Assembly (NCBI GenBank): GCA_963775335.1
Contig: CAVZIJ010000003.1
Span: forward strand, 2,356,001-2,420,000
Origin: CAVQCX01 sp963775335
GTDB taxonomy: Bacteria; Pseudomonadota; Gammaproteobacteria; Chromatiales; Chromatiaceae
DNA: 64,000 nt
Direction: 5' to 3'
Both the position numbers and the translations under genes were made by a program. This document shows positions 33,748 to 42,997 of this stretch, in pieces. Under the pieces are notes generated by a model that was not told the origin of the DNA, did no database searches, and saw only the letters and a program-made list of their open reading frames with translations. How positions within the stretch are numbered: the stretch's first letter is position 1; the number at the start of each line of letters is the position of its first letter.

Positions 33748-36126
33748 ATGGCGGACCAAGACGGCACCGAAGAAGCGGCAGAGATCCTGGAGCACAACCC
33801 GCTGGCACGCCCGGGCGAGGTGCTTCCGACAGTCATTCATCTGTTGCCCATCGCCGCCCGGCCCTTCTTTCCCGGACAGGCGGTGCCGCTGCTCATGGAC
33901 GTCAAGCACTGGGGGCGCACCCTGCGGGAGGTGGGCAAGAGCGCGCATCACGTCGTCGGGCTGGTCCTGGTGGAGGGCGACAGCTCCGACGAGGCGACCG
34001 CCGAGAGCTTCAAGCGCGTCGGCACCGCCTGCCGGGTGCACCGCGCCCAGGAGACCGACGGCAAGCTGCAGATCCTGGTCGAGTGCATCCAGCGCTTCGC
34101 GATCGAGAAGCTGGTCAGCCGCAAGGCGCCGTTCTCCGCCCAGGTCCGCTACCTGCCGGAGCACGCCGGGGAGCCGGGCCCCGAGGTCAAGGCCTATGCG
34201 ATGGCGATCATCAACACCATCAAGGAGCTGCTGCCGCTCAATCCCCTGTACGGGGAAGAGCTGCGCATGTTCCTGGACCGCTTTGGGCCCGAGGACCCTT
34301 CCCACCTCGCCGACTTCGCGGCCAGCCTCACCACCTCGGGCAAGCAGCAGCTGCAGGAGGTGCTCGAGGCGGTGGAGATCCTGCCGCGCATGGAGCGCGT
34401 ACTGGTACTGCTCGGCAACGAGCTGGAGCTCGCCAAGGCCCAGCAGAAGATCCGCAAGTCGGTCGAGGAGCGCATGGAGAAGCAACAGCGCGAGTTCCTC
34501 CTGCGCGAGCAGCTCAAGACCATCCAGAAGGAGCTCGGCCTCGCCAAGGACGACCGCACCTCCGACATCGAGCGCTTCCGGGAGCGTCTGACAGGTCTGC
34601 AGCTGACCGAGCAGGCGCAGCGGCGAGTGGACGACGAGCTGGAGAAGCTGGCCCTGCTCGAGACCGGCTCACCCGAGTACGCGGTGACCCGCAACTACCT
34701 GGACTGGATCACCCTGCTGCCCTGGGGCAAGCACTCCGCTGACAACCTGGACCTGCAGCAGGCGCGCGCCGTGCTCGACCGGGACCATTACGGCCTCGAC
34801 GACGTCAAGAAGCGCATCCTGGAGTTCCTGGCAGTGGGCATCATGAAGGGCGAGGTCGCCGGCTCGATCGTGCTGCTCGTGGGCCCCCCGGGGGTGGGAA
34901 AGACCTCGGTCGGGCGCTCCATCGCAAGCGCGCTGGGCCGGCAGTTCTATCGGTTCTCGGTGGGCGGTATGCGCGACGAGGCGGAGATCAAGGGCCACCG
35001 GCGCACCTACATCGGCGCCATGCCGGGCAAGTTCATCCAGGCCATGAAGGAGGCGGGCACCCAGAACCCGGTGATCATGCTCGACGAGATCGACAAGCTG
35101 GGCGCCTCCTTCCACGGCGATCCGGCCTCGGCCATGCTCGAGGTCCTGGACCCCGAGCAGAACGTCGACTTCCTCGACCACTACCTGGACCTGCGCTTCG
35201 ATCTCTCCAAGGTGCTGTTCGTGTGCACCGCCAACCAGCTCGACAGCATCCCGGCGCCGCTGCTCGACCGCATGGAGGTGATCCCGCTCGCCGGCTACAT
35301 CGCGAGCGAGAAGCTCGAGATCGCCCGCAAGTTCCTTCTGCCCCGCCAGATCCGGCGCGCCGGACTCAAGCGCGGCCAGCTCCGGATCGACAGCGCCACC
35401 CTGCGGGCCCTCATCGAGGGGTACGCCCGCGACGCCGGGGTGCGCCGACTCGAGAAACAGATCGGCCGCATCGTGCGCAAGGCGGTCGTGAAGATTCTCG
35501 ATGGGGCGCCGATGCCGATCCAGGTCGGCCGCGACCACCTGGAGGGCTATCTGGGCAAGCCCGTGTTCCGGGACGAGCGCAAGCTCAGCGGTCCGGGCGT
35601 GGTCACGGGCCTGGCCTGGACCGCCATGGGCGGGGCCACGCTCAGCGTGGAGGCGGTCCGCACTCACGGGTTCGCCCGCGGCTTCAAGCTCACCGGCCAG
35701 CTTGGCGAGGTGATGCGCGAATCCGCCGAGATCGCCTATGGCTACATCCAGGCTCACTGTGCCCAATTCGGCGCCGATCCTGAGTTCTTCAAGGATGCCT
35801 TCGTCCACCTCCATGTGCCCGCGGGCGCGACGCCCAAGGACGGTCCTTCGGCGGGGGTCACCATGGCGAGCGCGCTGCTCTCGCTGGCCTCCAACCGGCC
35901 GGTGCGCGACATCGCCATGACCGGTGAGCTGACGCTGACCGGACAGGTGTTCCCGGTCGGCGGCATTCGGGAGAAGGTGATCGCCGCGCGCCGAGCCAGC
36001 CTTCGCGAGCTGGTGCTGCCCGAGGACAACCGCGGCGATTTCGAGGAGGTCCCTGACCACATCCGCAAAGGGATCAAGGCGCACTTCGTGTGCAGCTTCG
36101 AGGATCTGGCCCCGCTACTGTTTTAG
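33748..36126 (+). CDS. lon: ATP-dependent Lon protease
   Basis: 792-residue AAA+ serine protease for damaged and regulatory proteins. The N-terminal LON domain extends to about residue 210, followed by a long coiled region. The Walker A motif is GPPGVGKTS, Walker B is VIMLDEIDK, and the proteolytic domain has PKDGPSAGVTM with the catalytic Ser about residue 701 and GIREKVIAA with the catalytic Lys about 743. The relatively acidic N-terminus and neighbourhood (not clpX-lon-hupB) suggest it may be a second Lon paralogue rather than the canonical one. That is inference. Confidence 0.95.
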   Translation: MADQDGTEEAAEILEHNPLARPGEVLPTVIHLLPIAARPFFPGQAVPLLMDVKHWGRTLREVGKSAHHVVGLVLVEGDSSDEATAESFKRVGTACRVHRAQETDGKLQILVECIQRFAIEKLVSRKAPFSAQVRYLPEHAGEPGPEVKAYAMAIINTIKELLPLNPLYGEELRMFLDRFGPEDPSHLADFAASLTTSGKQQLQEVLEAVEILPRMERVLVLLGNELELAKAQQKIRKSVEERMEKQQREFLLREQLKTIQKELGLAKDDRTSDIERFRERLTGLQLTEQAQRRVDDELEKLALLETGSPEYAVTRNYLDWITLLPWGKHSADNLDLQQARAVLDRDHYGLDDVKKRILEFLAVGIMKGEVAGSIVLLVGPPGVGKTSVGRSIASALGRQFYRFSVGGMRDEAEIKGHRRTYIGAMPGKFIQAMKEAGTQNPVIMLDEIDKLGASFHGDPASAMLEVLDPEQNVDFLDHYLDLRFDLSKVLFVCTANQLDSIPAPLLDRMEVIPLAGYIASEKLEIARKFLLPRQIRRAGLKRGQLRIDSATLRALIEGYARDAGVRRLEKQIGRIVRKAVVKILDGAPMPIQVGRDHLEGYLGKPVFRDERKLSGPGVVTGLAWTAMGGATLSVEAVRTHGFARGFKLTGQLGEVMRESAEIAYGYIQAHCAQFGADPEFFKDAFVHLHVPAGATPKDGPSAGVTMASALLSLASNRPVRDIAMTGELTLTGQVFPVGGIREKVIAARRASLRELVLPEDNRGDFEEVPDHIRKGIKAHFVCSFEDLAPLLF

Positions 36127-36251
36127 CACTGGCGTCGGGTAGGCGCTGCGCGCCAACCCCGCCTACTCCTTCGAAAAGATCCCCGAGCGGCGGAGGTCAG
36201 GCTGCGGGGCAGCCGCTACCTGACGCCCTGGCTCGAAGGTGTCAGGCAGGA

Positions 36252-36701
36252 TCAGAACGGGATGTCGTCGTCGAAGTCGCCGCCGGGCGGGCCACCGTAC
36301 TCGGGAGCCGGCTCGCGGGACGCCGTCTGGGGGCGCCCCTCGTCGAAGGCGGCGGCGCCCTGACCGCGACTGTCGAGCATCTGCATGTCGCTCGCCACGA
36401 CCTCGGTCGTATAGCGATCCTGGCCGTCCTGGCCTTGCCACTTGCGGGTCTGCAGCCGACCCTCGATGTAGACCTTGGCGCCCTTCTTCAGATACTCGCC
36501 CGCGATCTCGCCGAGCTTGCCGAACAGCACCACACGGTGCCACTCGGTCTGCTCCTTGCGCTCGCCGCTCTGCTTGTCCTTCCAGCTCTCGCTGGTGGCG
36601 ACCGTGATATTGGCCACAGCGGAGCCGCCCGCCGTGTATCGGACATCCGGGTCCTTGCCCAGATTGCCGATAAGGATCACCTTGTTGATGCCTCTCGCCA
36701 T
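36252..36701 (-). CDS. ssb: Single-stranded DNA-binding protein
   Basis: 149 residues. The OB fold starts MARGINKVILIGNLGKDPD, contains the typical TEWHRVVLFGKLGEIA, and ends in the acidic protein-interaction tip DFDDDIPF. The linker is short. It is downstream of the YajR-like MFS gene on the same strand with a 62-bp gap, and about 1.5 kb from uvrA, a common neighbourhood for ssb and uvrA. No SOS box was recognised. Confidence 0.97.
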   Translation of the reverse strand: MARGINKVILIGNLGKDPDVRYTAGGSAVANITVATSESWKDKQSGERKEQTEWHRVVLFGKLGEIAGEYLKKGAKVYIEGRLQTRKWQGQDGQDRYTTEVVASDMQMLDSRGQGAAAFDEGRPQTASREPAPEYGGPPGGDFDDDIPF

Positions 36702-36763
36702 GCCGGCTCGCTCCTCGGTTGGTTGCTTCTTCCGTGAATGATCAGGGGTGGGGAGTGGAAAGT

Positions 36764-38122
36764 CTACGCGTCGGCTGCCGAGAATTCACCCAGGGCCTCG
36801 GGATCGAGAACGCGCCGGTCGACCTTGAGATAGGCGACCCCCTCCTCGGCCACGACCACCGCCTCGGCCACCCCGGCCACCGCTGCCAGGCGACCCGCCA
36901 CAGCCAAGGCCTCCTGCTCGCTCACCAGGCCCACCCGCAGCAGCATCGAGCTCAGGCTGGTCGGCGAGCGCATGCCCGAGGCGACCAGCAGCCAGAGCGC
37001 TGCCGCCGTGGCGCCGAACAGGAAGACTCCGGAGACGCCGAACAGGTGCTGCAGGTAGCCCCCGAGGAGCCCGCCGAAGAACGCGCCTGCGAATTGCGAC
37101 GTGGAGTAGACGCCCATGGCGGTGCCCTTGCTGCGCGCCGGTGCCACCTTGGAGACGATGGACGGCAGGATGGACTCCAACAGGTTGAAGGCGGTGAAGA
37201 ACAGCGCCAGCGCGAGCACCATGGCGGAAAGGCTGTGCTGCCCGGCCCAGACGCTCAGCATGGCCAGGCCCAACGCCGCGACAGCGCCCAGGAACACGGC
37301 CTTCATGCGCCCCCGCTTCTCTGCGATGACGATGAACGGAACCATGGCGACGACCGAGAATGCGAGCACCCCCAGATAGAGCATCCAGTGGTGCATAGTT
37401 GGGATGTTCAGCTCGTCGCGCAGCACCAAGGGCACGGCGAGGAAGACGGAGGTCAGAATCATGTGCAGGGACAGGATGCCGTAGTCCAGCCGTAGCAGGT
37501 CCGGCGTCTTGAGCACCTGACTGAGCTGGCCCGTCTCCATCTCCGCATCGGCGTGGTGCCGGCTCAACGCCGGCGTGGGGACGACCCAGATGACGACTGC
37601 CATGGCCGCCACGGCCAGCACTCCGATCAGCCAGAAGATGCCGGGCACCCCGATCCAGCCGTCGAGCACCGGACCCAGCACCAGCGCCAGCGCGAACGCC
37701 ATGCCGATGCTCATGCCGATGGTGGCCATGATCTTGGTGCGGTGCTCTTCGCGGGTCAGGTCCGCGGCCAGCGCCATCACGGCGGAGGCGATGGCACCGC
37801 ACCCCTGCAGGGCTCGGCCGAGGATGATTCCATGAATGGTGTGAGACATCGCCGCCACCACGCTGCCGAGGGCAAAGATCACCAGGCCGAACAGCATCAC
37901 CGGCTTGCGTCCGATGCGGTCCGAGAGCATCCCAAAGGGCACCTGCAAGATGGCCTGGGTGAGGCCGTAGGCGCCGATGGCGAGACCGACCAGCACCGGC
38001 GTGGAGCCGGGGAGTTTCCGGGCAAACAGGGCGAGAACGGGCAGGATCAGGAACAGCCCGAGCATTCGCAGCGCGAAGATGCCGGCCAGGGAGAAGGTGG
38101 CCCTACGCTCGAGGGCGCTCAT
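36764..38122 (-). CDS. MFS transporter, YajR-like
   Basis: 452 residues, 12 predicted membrane helices. Motif A is FGMLSDRIGRKP after helix 2. After the last helix there is a cytoplasmic domain of about 70 residues ending VDRRVLDPEALGEF, resembling the ferredoxin-like YAM domain of E. coli YajR. Substrate unknown. The start is the ATG at 38122. It lies between ssb and uvrA; the ssb-MFS-uvrA arrangement is conserved in many gammaproteobacteria. Transcription diverges from uvrA. Confidence 0.88.
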   Translation of the reverse strand: MSALERRATFSLAGIFALRMLGLFLILPVLALFARKLPGSTPVLVGLAIGAYGLTQAILQVPFGMLSDRIGRKPVMLFGLVIFALGSVVAAMSHTIHGIILGRALQGCGAIASAVMALAADLTREEHRTKIMATIGMSIGMAFALALVLGPVLDGWIGVPGIFWLIGVLAVAAMAVVIWVVPTPALSRHHADAEMETGQLSQVLKTPDLLRLDYGILSLHMILTSVFLAVPLVLRDELNIPTMHHWMLYLGVLAFSVVAMVPFIVIAEKRGRMKAVFLGAVAALGLAMLSVWAGQHSLSAMVLALALFFTAFNLLESILPSIVSKVAPARSKGTAMGVYSTSQFAGAFFGGLLGGYLQHLFGVSGVFLFGATAAALWLLVASGMRSPTSLSSMLLRVGLVSEQEALAVAGRLAAVAGVAEAVVVAEEGVAYLKVDRRVLDPEALGEFSAADA

Positions 38123-38161
38123 GCGGGAAGTAGAGACAGCTGAGCTCACGATAGTTCGCCT

Positions 38162-38191
38162 TTGTCGAGCCACTCGAAGGCGGCGTATATT
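38162..38191 (+). promoter_or_regulatory. Predicted sigma-70 promoter of uvrA
   Basis: TTGTCG (38162-38167), an 18-bp spacer, then TATATT (38186-38191), 32 bp before the uvrA ATG. A 10-bp direct repeat ACTCGAAGGC (38172-38181 and 38201-38210) brackets the -10 element. No consensus LexA site of the CTGT-N8-ACAG type is visible. Confidence 0.5.
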
Positions 38192-38223
38192 AGCAAATTT
38201 ACTCGAAGGCCGTTTTGCGACCC

Positions 38224-41052
38224 ATGGACCAGATCCTGATCCGCGGAGCCCGCACCCACAACTTGAAGGACATTGATCTCGATCTGCCCCGGGACAAGCT
38301 GATCGTGATCACGGGCCTCTCTGGCTCGGGCAAGTCCTCATTGGCCTTCGACACGATCTACGCCGAAGGTCAGCGCCGCTACGTTGAGTCGCTCTCGGCC
38401 TACGCGCGGCAGTTCCTCTCCATCATGGAGAAGCCGGACGTCGACCACATCGAAGGGCTGTCGCCGGCCATCTCGATCGAGCAGCGCACCACGTCCCACA
38501 ATCCGCGCTCGACCGTCGGTACCATCACCGAAATCTACGACTATCTGCGCCTGCTCTTCGCTCGCGCCGGCACGCCGCGCTGCCCGGCGCACGGGACCCC
38601 GCTCGAGGCGCAGACCGTGAGCCAGATGGTCGATCAGGTGCTCGGCCTGCCCGAGGGCCACCGTCTCATGCTGCTCGCACCCGTAGTCTCGGAGCGCAAG
38701 GGCGAGTACCAGAAGCTCCTGCAGGAGCTCGCGTCCCAGGGCTTCATCCGCGCCCGGGTGGACGGTGAGCTCCACGAGCTCGACACGCCCCTGGTGCTCG
38801 ATCCGCAGCGAAAACACACGATTGAGATCGTGGTCGACCGGTTCAAGGTGCGCCCCGAGCTGCGCCTGCGCCTGACCGAGTCCTTCGAGACGGCTCTGCG
38901 GCTGGCCGGCGGCGTGGCTCGCATCGCATCGATCGATGATCCCGATCAGCCCGAGCCGGTGTTCTCCGCCAACTTCGCTTGCCCCCAATGCGGCTACAGC
39001 ATCGAGGAGCTGGAACCGCGCATGTTCTCGTTCAACAACCCGGTTGGGGCCTGCCCGAGCTGCGGCGGCCTCGGGCTCGAGGAGTTCTTCGACCCCGAAA
39101 AGGTCGTCGCCCACCCGGAGCTCAGCCTGGCTGCCGGAGCGGTCCGGGGCTGGGATCGGCGCAACGCCTACTATTTCCAGCTGGTGCGCTCCCTCGGACG
39201 GCACTTCGGGTTCGACCCCGAAACACCCTGGCAAGTTCTGCCCGAGGCAGTACGCCGGGTCATTCTCTTCGGCAGCGGCCCGGACGAGATCGAGCTCAGC
39301 TATCTGGACGAGCGCGGCCGGCCGGTGAAGCGGAGCCATCCCTTCGAGGGCATGATCCGTAACATGGAGCGCCGCTACCGCGAGACCGAGTCCAACGCGG
39401 TGCGCGAGGAGCTCTCCCGCTACATCTCGTCCCGCCCCTGCCCGGGCTGCGCAGGCAGCCGGCTCAACGAGGCGGCGCGCCACGTCTATCTGGGCGAGCA
39501 GACCCTGCCGGCGATCGCCGCCATGCCGATCGGCCAGTGCCTGGCCTATTTCCGGAAGCTGGAGCTCGGCGGCACCAAAGGCCAGATCGCCGCCAAGATC
39601 GTCAGCGAGATCCAGCGGCGGCTGGGCTTCCTGGTCAACGTGGGCCTCGACTACCTCACGCTCGAGCGCAGTGCCGACACCCTCTCCGGAGGCGAGGCCC
39701 AGCGCATCCGGCTGGCGAGCCAGATCGGCGCCGGCCTGGTCGGAGTGATGTACATCCTGGACGAGCCGTCCATCGGGCTGCACCAACGCGACAATGCCCG
39801 GCTCTTGGACAGCCTGACCTACTTGCGCGACCTGGGCAACACGGTGATCGTGGTCGAGCACGACGAGGAGGCGATCCGCGCCGCCGACCACCTGGTGGAC
39901 ATGGGCCCGGGCGCCGGGGTCCATGGGGGCCGCATCATCGCCCAAGGCACCGCCGCGCAGATCGAAGAGGTCGCGGAGTCCCTGACCGGCCAGTACCTGT
40001 CTGGACGTCGGCGCATCGAGGTCCCACGCCGACGCATCCCGAGGAACCCCACGCGCAGCCTGCGGCTCAGCGGGGCCCGAGGCAACAACCTCAAGGGCAT
40101 AGACCTGGAGATCCCGGTCGGGCTGCTGACCTGCATCACCGGCGTGTCCGGCTCGGGGAAGTCGACCCTGATCAACGACACCCTCTACCCCCTGACGGCC
40201 AACGCCCTGAACGGGGCGAGCCTGCAGGTCGCCCCCCACGACGAGATCCGGGGGCTGGATCAGTTCGACAAGGTGGTGGACATCGACCAGAGCCCCATCG
40301 GCCGCACGCCCCGTTCCAATCCCGCGACCTACACCGGGCTGTTCGGGCCGATCCGCGAGCTGTTCGCCGCCACCCACGAGGCCCGCTCCCGCGGCTACGG
40401 GCCGGGCCGGTTCAGCTTCAACGTCAAGGGCGGGCGCTGTGAGGCCTGCGCGGGCGACGGTCTGATCAAGGTGGAGATGCACTTCCTGCCCGACATCTAC
40501 GTGACCTGCGATGTGTGCAAAGGCCGGCGCTACAATCGCGAGACCCTGGAGATCCGCTACAAGGGCCGCAGCATCGACGAGGTGCTCAACATGACCGTGG
40601 AGGAGGCCCTGCCCTTCTTCGACGCCGTGCCGCCGCTCAAGCGCAAGCTGCAGACCCTGGTCGACGTCGGCCTGAGCTACATTCAGATCGGACAGAGCGC
40701 CACCACGCTGTCCGGCGGCGAGGCCCAGCGGGTGAAGCTCTCCCGCGAGCTGTCCAAGCGCGACACCGGCAACACCCTGTACATCCTCGACGAGCCCACC
40801 ACCGGACTGCACTTCCACGACGTGAAGCACCTGCTGGAGATCCTTCACCGCCTGCGCGACCACGGCAACACGGTGGTGGTGATCGAGCACAACCTGGATG
40901 TCATCAAGACGGCGGACTGGATACTGGATATGGGTCCCGAAGGGGGCGACGGCGGGGGTGAGATCATCGCGACCGGCACACCCGAAGAGGTCGCAAAAAT
41001 GGCCTTGTCCCACACGGGCCGGTTCCTGAAGCCCCTGCTCAAGGCGCGCTGA
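38224..41052 (+). CDS. uvrA: Excinuclease ABC subunit A
   Basis: 942-residue DNA damage-recognition ATPase of nucleotide excision repair. It has two ABC modules: first Walker A GLSGSGKSSL, second GVSGSGKSTL; signature motifs TLSGGEAQRI and TLSGGEAQRVKL. Zinc-finger cysteines are visible (CPQCG...CPSCGG in the first module and CEACAGDGLIK...CDVCKGRRYN in the second). The ATG at 38224 fits the family start MDQILIRGARTHNL. Divergent from the MFS gene. Confidence 0.97.
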   Translation: MDQILIRGARTHNLKDIDLDLPRDKLIVITGLSGSGKSSLAFDTIYAEGQRRYVESLSAYARQFLSIMEKPDVDHIEGLSPAISIEQRTTSHNPRSTVGTITEIYDYLRLLFARAGTPRCPAHGTPLEAQTVSQMVDQVLGLPEGHRLMLLAPVVSERKGEYQKLLQELASQGFIRARVDGELHELDTPLVLDPQRKHTIEIVVDRFKVRPELRLRLTESFETALRLAGGVARIASIDDPDQPEPVFSANFACPQCGYSIEELEPRMFSFNNPVGACPSCGGLGLEEFFDPEKVVAHPELSLAAGAVRGWDRRNAYYFQLVRSLGRHFGFDPETPWQVLPEAVRRVILFGSGPDEIELSYLDERGRPVKRSHPFEGMIRNMERRYRETESNAVREELSRYISSRPCPGCAGSRLNEAARHVYLGEQTLPAIAAMPIGQCLAYFRKLELGGTKGQIAAKIVSEIQRRLGFLVNVGLDYLTLERSADTLSGGEAQRIRLASQIGAGLVGVMYILDEPSIGLHQRDNARLLDSLTYLRDLGNTVIVVEHDEEAIRAADHLVDMGPGAGVHGGRIIAQGTAAQIEEVAESLTGQYLSGRRRIEVPRRRIPRNPTRSLRLSGARGNNLKGIDLEIPVGLLTCITGVSGSGKSTLINDTLYPLTANALNGASLQVAPHDEIRGLDQFDKVVDIDQSPIGRTPRSNPATYTGLFGPIRELFAATHEARSRGYGPGRFSFNVKGGRCEACAGDGLIKVEMHFLPDIYVTCDVCKGRRYNRETLEIRYKGRSIDEVLNMTVEEALPFFDAVPPLKRKLQTLVDVGLSYIQIGQSATTLSGGEAQRVKLSRELSKRDTGNTLYILDEPTTGLHFHDVKHLLEILHRLRDHGNTVVVIEHNLDVIKTADWILDMGPEGGDGGGEIIATGTPEEVAKMALSHTGRFLKPLLKAR

Positions 41053-41127
41053 TTCCCCGTACCGGCTTCGCCGGGTCGAAACCTGCCGGCCGAAGCCGCC
41101 GCGACAACCCCAACGCTACCGACCTTA

Positions 41128-41172
41128 CTCTCCCTCGCCCCCGCGAGGGGGAGAGGGCGGGGTGAGGGGCGA
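41128..41172. repeat. Hairpin plus GGGGTGAGGGG-type intergenic repeat after uvrA
   Basis: CTCTCCCTCGC (41128-41138) pairs with GCGAGGGGGAGAG (41143-41155), and GGCGGGGTGAGGGG follows. A related arrangement in the opposite orientation occurs at 50387-50425 (CCCCTCACCCC...CCCTCGC-CTAA-GCGAGGG). It probably terminates uvrA and/or the convergent SAM hydrolase gene. The remainder of the 167-bp gap shows nothing. Confidence 0.5.
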
Positions 41173-41219
41173 CCCGCTCGCTCAGCCCCTCCTTAGCTCG
41201 CGATACGTGCCGCAATGGG

Positions 41220-41969
41220 TCAGGCGACGCGGAGTACCGGAGCCCCCGGGCCCAGGCCGAGCCGCTCAGCCGCGTTGTCCTCCCTGAAGGCAATCTCCAC
41301 CAGCCCGAAAGAATTGCGGTACCAGAAAGGCTCGCCCGGCGGCGCCTCACCGAAGGTGCGCGCGAACACGCATGTGCGACCTGCGACTTCGAAACGAGCG
41401 TCGTCCGGCAGTTCATCCGCAGAAAGACCGGTGATCAGATTCCCGTAGGCGTCCACGTAGACAATCGCGGGGAGTTGGTCCGCCCAGTCGGCGCCCACCA
41501 GATCGTCCACGACCAGAGGGGAGGACTCCACCGACTCGCCCAGAGCTAGGCGTGCGGCGACGGGCGCGAAGAGGTCGCGGCCGTGGAAGCTGTCGGACAG
41601 GCGCGCCGGAAGCCAGTCGATACGCAGGGCGCGAACCGCGGCCGCCCGGCGCGCCGCAATCGCCAGCAGCCCGTTGTCCGGGCCCACAAACCAGTGCCCG
41701 TCCGCCTCGACGGCCAAGGCCCTACGATCGGTCCCCACACCGGCGTCCACCACGCAACAGAAGACCGCGGGAGCGGGAACATCGCGGATCAGCGCGGGCA
41801 GGGAATAGGCCGCCAAGTCGGGACAGAAGGCCGGCAGGTCAGAGATCAGGTCGACCACCGGGATAGTTGGCGCCGCAGCTGCCAGCACCACCTTCATCTG
41901 GCCCACATAGGGGCTGCCAATACCGAAATCGGTCAGCAAACAGATCAACGGGGAGCCCGACGCGCACAC
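41220..41969 (-). CDS. SAM hydroxide adenosyltransferase (DUF62 family)
   Basis: 249 residues. This family, related to fluorinase and chlorinase, converts S-adenosylmethionine to adenosine and methionine using water. Conserved features are LLTDFGIGSPYVGQMK at the N-terminus, VVDAGVGTDRRALAV, WFVGPDNGLL and FHGRDLFAPVAARL, followed by the VYVDAYGNLITG domain-linking segment. The start is a GTG at 41969. It is convergent with uvrA. The exact nucleophile is inferred from the family. Confidence 0.88.
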   Translation of the reverse strand: MCASGSPLICLLTDFGIGSPYVGQMKVVLAAAAPTIPVVDLISDLPAFCPDLAAYSLPALIRDVPAPAVFCCVVDAGVGTDRRALAVEADGHWFVGPDNGLLAIAARRAAAVRALRIDWLPARLSDSFHGRDLFAPVAARLALGESVESSPLVVDDLVGADWADQLPAIVYVDAYGNLITGLSADELPDDARFEVAGRTCVFARTFGEAPPGEPFWYRNSFGLVEIAFREDNAAERLGLGPGAPVLRVA

Positions 41970-41974
41970 GGCCC

Positions 41975-42060
41975 CATCTTACCGCTTCCGCCGCCCGACA
42001 CAGGCCAAAGACTCTCCCCTCCACAACCCAGAAACCCGGGTCTGTCCCTGAGAGGTTTCG
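41975..42060. repeat. Left copy of an imperfect 85-bp direct repeat
   Basis: The segment from CATCTTACCGC to CTGTCCCTGAGAGGTTTC matches 42650-42733 with roughly four of five bases identical by eye. The two copies flank the small membrane-anchored gene at 42139-42585. This copy lies directly upstream of both that gene and the SAM hydroxide adenosyltransferase gene on the other strand. Confidence 0.7.
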
Positions 42061-42138
42061 TGAGTTTTCCCGCCTATCCCTATCCTCCACTGCCGGGACA
42101 TAGTAAGAAGAAGAATAAGAACCAGCCGAGGGAAAACC

Positions 42139-42585
42139 ATGGACACCAAGACCGTCATCCTCGTGCTCGCCATCGCGGGTGCGGGCTATTACTTCTGGAA
42201 TCAGTACCAAGCTGCGAGCTACCAACAGGCCGTCGCGGCCGACGCTGATACCAACGGCTTCGTTGCGCTGCCGCCGCCCGCCGGGGTCGCCCCCCACACG
42301 GTGCTCATCCTCGCCGCTCCGAACTGCCCGAAGGCCGGTGCGCGCCGTGCAGCAGCGTTGGCCGAGGCACTCCGCGAGCGCGGAATCCCTTACGCTCAGA
42401 GCGGCCAGATCCGTTTCGTGGCCTCCCCGGGGCACATACCCGACAGGCACCGGCTCGACTCGGTCATGGAGGGACCCACCCCCATCGTAATCGTCCACGG
42501 TCGCGGCAAGGCCAATCCGGCCCTTGATGAGGTTGTCGCCGAGTACCACCAGGGCGTTACGACGGACTCGCCCGATGAGGATTGA
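42139..42585 (+). CDS. Membrane-anchored small protein, function unknown
   Basis: 148 residues. An N-terminal helix (residues 5-21, ending YYFWNQY) anchors a soluble domain. The domain contains VLILAAPNCPKAGARRAAAL and then LRERGIPY, which superficially resembles a thioredoxin/glutaredoxin-fold start with a single Cys. GRGKANPALDEVVAEY follows later. I do not assign a family. The preceding sequence has GAGGGAAAACC before the ATG. It is flanked by two imperfect direct repeats (41975 and 42650). Confidence 0.7.
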   Translation: MDTKTVILVLAIAGAGYYFWNQYQAASYQQAVAADADTNGFVALPPPAGVAPHTVLILAAPNCPKAGARRAAALAEALRERGIPYAQSGQIRFVASPGHIPDRHRLDSVMEGPTPIVIVHGRGKANPALDEVVAEYHQGVTTDSPDED

Positions 42586-42649
42586 GCGACACCGGAAGCT
42601 CGTCCCACGAGCCGCTCTGGCTACGAGTCACGACACCCACCGTACGTCG

Positions 42650-42733
42650 CATCTTACCGCCTTCGCCGCCCGGCTCAGGTCGAAGACTCCGGGGTCCGCA
42701 GCCCCAAAATCCTGGTCTGTCCCTGAGGTTTCT
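42650..42733. repeat. Right copy of an imperfect 85-bp direct repeat
   Basis: Counterpart of 41975-42060; it begins CATCTTACCGCCTTCGCC and ends CTGTCCCTGAGGTTTC, then continues with short GAGGTTTCT iterations to about 42760. The gap from 42586 to the promoter at 42934 holds no other recognisable feature. Confidence 0.7.
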
Positions 42734-42933
42734 TCTGACGTTTCTCTGAGGTTTCTGCGGAGTTTCTGGCGCTGACCAGATCCTTACAACATCAATTTTG
42801 GAGGCGGAACGGGCTGTTTAAGAGCCAAAACCGAGTCTTTATGGGAAGAATCCCTAGGAATTTCGACCGTTAGCGTGGTCCGACCTCCGTCGGCTGGTTC
42901 GTCGGCGGAACTGTGGGCGTTGCCCATGTCGTC

Positions 42934-42981
42934 TTGACAACAAAACTTTTGCCATCTATCTTGACAATACTTTTGTTGTCA
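42934..42981 (+). promoter_or_regulatory. Strong promoter embedded in a perfect inverted repeat, two-ATPase operon
   Basis: A consensus -35 TTGACA (42934-42939), a 17-bp spacer and TATCTT (42957-42962). The -35 lies in the left arm of a perfect 11-bp inverted repeat, TGACAACAAAA (42935-42945) and TTTTGTTGTCA (42971-42981); the right arm covers the predicted transcription start. A second TTGACAA lies at 42961. This is AT-rich against its surroundings. The layout is typical of a repressor operator; it could also fold as an mRNA hairpin. It is followed 17 bp later by the ATPase start. Confidence 0.65.
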
Positions 42982-42997
42982 TTAGTCGGCCTCGGCT

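Noticed and set aside
38123..38223. LexA box between the MFS gene and uvrA
   Set aside because: No CTGT-N8-ACAG pattern; only a generic promoter is visible.
38338..41013. 891-residue minus-strand open frame
   Set aside because: Antisense to uvrA, whose motifs are intact; long frames on the opposite strand are expected at this GC content.
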